Shown here: piece after piece, positions 62,870-64,000 of the stretch
Layout: each line of letters begins with the position of its first letter
Numbering within the stretch: the stretch's first letter is position 1
NCBI GenBank assembly: GCA_002423145.1
Contig: DIUU01000005.1
Location: forward strand, 121,567 to 185,566
Reading direction: 5' to 3'
Source: Acholeplasmataceae bacterium UBA6150
Lineage (GTDB): Bacteria; Bacillota_I; Bacilli_A; Acholeplasmatales; UBA5453
DNA: 64,000 nt
Translations under genes and position numbers: made by a program
Notes under the pieces: generated by a model
Told to the model about the DNA's origin: nothing
The model's database searches: none
Seen by the model: only the letters and a program-made list of their open reading frames with translations

Positions 62870-62905
62870 TTATTTAAGTGTCAATAATGTGATACTTTCC
62901 ACATG
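62870..62905 (-). repeat. Scar-like copy B: reads HVESITLLTLK-stop
   Basis: On the minus strand this reads HVESITLLTLK followed by a stop. Upstream, in a shifted frame, MFPTYTN appears (around 62940-62960), so the pair of fragments resembles the MFPxTxHVE...LL tail of RumA/RlmD methyltransferases. It matches copy A in 26 of 36 bases. A U-tracted hairpin follows. Confidence 0.45.
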
Positions 62906-62974
62906 CGTGGAGTATATCTGATTGCTCGAAAATTTGTCGGTTCGTGTATGTCGGAAACATATTTTTAGCCATTT

Positions 62975-63015
62975 TATGTTCCCCAATTCCAGACTTTTTC
63001 TGGTGTGGGAACATA
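62975..63015. repeat. Long imperfect hairpin TATGTTCCC...GGGAACATA
   Basis: A 41-base inverted repeat: 9-base outer arms TATGTTCCC / GGGAACATA and an inner CCAG / CTGG around ACTTTTT. It has no clear U tract on either side, so it is not a typical terminator. It lies between repeat copy B and the second histidine kinase gene. It could be a mobile-element end or a regulatory hairpin. Confidence 0.4.
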
Positions 63016-63101
63016 TTATATAATATATCTAACATTAATGATGAGAAACATATTCATTTGCTTACACTCATTTGATTTATACTTCGATGAATTTCTACTT
63101 T

Positions 63102-64000
63102 TTATTGAGGAAATTGAATTGTTATCTTGCTTCCATGTCCAACAACACTATCAATTTGTAAATTTGCTCCTAATCTTTGAACAATATCTTTTACGAACTG
63201 TAAACCCAAACCACTACCTTTTTCGTTTAATTTCATTGCTTCTACTGAACGATAAGGTCCTTTTAAGATATTTAGTATTGTTTCATTGGTCATTCCAATC
63301 CCTTCATCTTCAACAACCAATTTTCTGTTTTTATTATGAACAGAGATTGAGATATTTGATTGAGGATTCGAATAATAAAAAGCATTGAATAATAGATGTT
63401 CAATTAAACGCTCTAGATCTTTATCAGAAATATTAATTGATAACCACTCTAGTTCGTGCGTTATAGTAATTTGTTTACTTTCAAATATTTCTTTGTACTT
63501 ATTTGCATATCTGTTAATAAATAGAGAAACATCCTGAATATATGGTAGTTCAACATAGTCAAGTTCGATAAACTTAGGAATTAGGTTCATTATTTTAACT
63601 GTTTCTACTTGAATGTCCAAAAATACTTCTTTAGTTGGATTAAGTTTTTCATTAACTAATGAATCAGCATATATTCGGATAACTGATAGGGGTGTTTTGA
63701 TATCGTGCGCAATACTCTTGATATGAGACTCATAAACGGATCTTTGTTTTTCTCTTTGAATTTGACTATTCATTAGTTGAACGTGCAATTGCTTTATTTC
63801 TTTGTATGAGAAAACCGAACTTTCTGTCTCAATATGGTTTAAATCCAGCCTTAACTTAGTATTTTCATTCCTCAGAAACTTATATAAAATATACATACCA
63901 AAAGCAAACAATATAATGGAGGTTAAATTTAATCCAATGAATCCATAAAGAATATCTTTACTTAATTTAGAAGACTCAAAGTTGACAGCGATATATCCAA
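63102..64000 (-). CDS. Second sensor histidine kinase, 5' end outside window
   Basis: The frame stays open to 64000, giving about 299 C-terminal residues. It includes the end of the sensor region (GYIAVNFESSKLSKDILYG), a membrane helix, H-box SIAHDIKTPLSVIRIYADSL, N-box LLFNAFYY, EDEGIGMT and GSGLGLQFVKDIV. It is a clear paralogue of the kinase at 59181-60413 (VNFESS and the HAMP-free linker are shared). All ATP-binding boxes are intact. The N-terminus and any response regulator lie beyond the window. Confidence 0.9.
   Translation of the reverse strand, partial: GYIAVNFESSKLSKDILYGFIGLNLTSIILFAFGMYILYKFLRNENTKLRLDLNHIETESSVFSYKEIKQLHVQLMNSQIQREKQRSVYESHIKSIAHDIKTPLSVIRIYADSLVNEKLNPTKEVFLDIQVETVKIMNLIPKFIELDYVELPYIQDVSLFINRYANKYKEIFESKQITITHELEWLSINISDKDLERLIEHLLFNAFYYSNPQSNISISVHNKNRKLVVEDEGIGMTNETILNILKGPYRSVEAMKLNEKGSGLGLQFVKDIVQRLGANLQIDSVVGHGSKITIQFPQ

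Noticed and set aside
63005..63388. Plus-strand frame of 127 codons near the second kinase
   Set aside because: It is antisense to the conserved ATP-binding domain of the histidine kinase.
1..64000. Reassigned genetic code (UGA as Trp), considered because of the Mollicute-like traits
   Set aside because: Many genes end in TGA with ATGA overlaps and Trp is encoded by TGG throughout, so the standard bacterial code applies.
1..64000. CRISPR array, tRNA or rRNA genes
   Set aside because: No regularly spaced repeats, no cloverleaf with conserved TTC and CCA-like ends, and no rRNA-like conserved stretches were found by eye.

Overview
The window is a gene-dense, AT-rich bacterial chromosome segment from a low-GC Firmicutes-type organism. 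It has strong AGGAGG-like ribosome binding sites, T-box leaders, intrinsic terminators with U tracts, a YerC-type regulator, an RlmCD-type methyltransferase and a YutG-type PgpA. TGA is a normal stop codon (for example the ATGA overlaps at 16534 and 23795), so this is not a Mycoplasma-type code. The abundance of secreted proteins with a TFAW-type signal, the sparse biosynthesis (a lone trpB) and the butyrate kinase pair remind me of the Acholeplasma/Izemoplasma side of the tree. That placement is inference. No tRNA, rRNA or CRISPR array was seen.

Layout. 1-6.9 kb is a cyclic-di-GMP module: two GGDEF-EAL membrane proteins, then a c-di-GMP-I riboswitch with its own terminator, then three secreted proteins of one family on the minus strand. 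7-12 kb holds a permuted GH3 glucosidase, a membrane M28 peptidase and a 40-residue Pro/Ala/Lys peptide. 12.3-13.7 kb is a cation/proton antiporter behind a fluoride riboswitch. 13.7-25.8 kb carries small conserved genes: YerC, MsrB, DUF952/DUF2087, Sua5, ArsC, DUF4256, a PadR-MFS-ChrA operon, and an XRE regulator with a PFxDED-repeat partner. 25.8-36.5 kb has an APH-like kinase, a lipoprotein, RlmCD, two dehydrogenases, two diguanylate cyclases and a nucleotidyltransferase. 36.6-41.4 kb is amino-acid supply: a Trp T-box drives a solitary trpB, and a T-box read here as Arg-specific, followed by a decayed second T-box, drives a polar amino-acid ABC transporter. 41.5-51.3 kb holds flotillin, a RAYT-like gene that has lost its HUH motif, TrxR plus a two-CxxC oxidoreductase, buk-ptb, an exo/endonuclease-fold protein, RNA modification enzymes, PgpA and a 35-residue basic peptide. 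51.4-58 kb has a large M6 protease lipoprotein, an amidase and a GH4 glycosidase.

The last 6 kb (58-64 kb) looks like an accessory, more AT-rich island. It has a CusRS-like two-component system, a Met-rich secreted protein, a SHOCT membrane protein and a divergent CsoR gene broken by fusion to an unrelated decayed tail. It also holds a second, closely related histidine kinase running off the window, other gene debris, and two similar 36-bp sequences in the same orientation at 58.08 and 62.87 kb that read like 3' ends of an rRNA uracil methyltransferase gene.

The most interesting system is the c-di-GMP-riboswitch-controlled family of secreted proteins placed directly behind c-di-GMP turnover genes. 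It suggests a signal-regulated extracellular fibre or matrix. Together with the two GGDEF proteins at 32.9-35.2 kb, the window holds synthesis, degradation and RNA sensing of the same second messenger.
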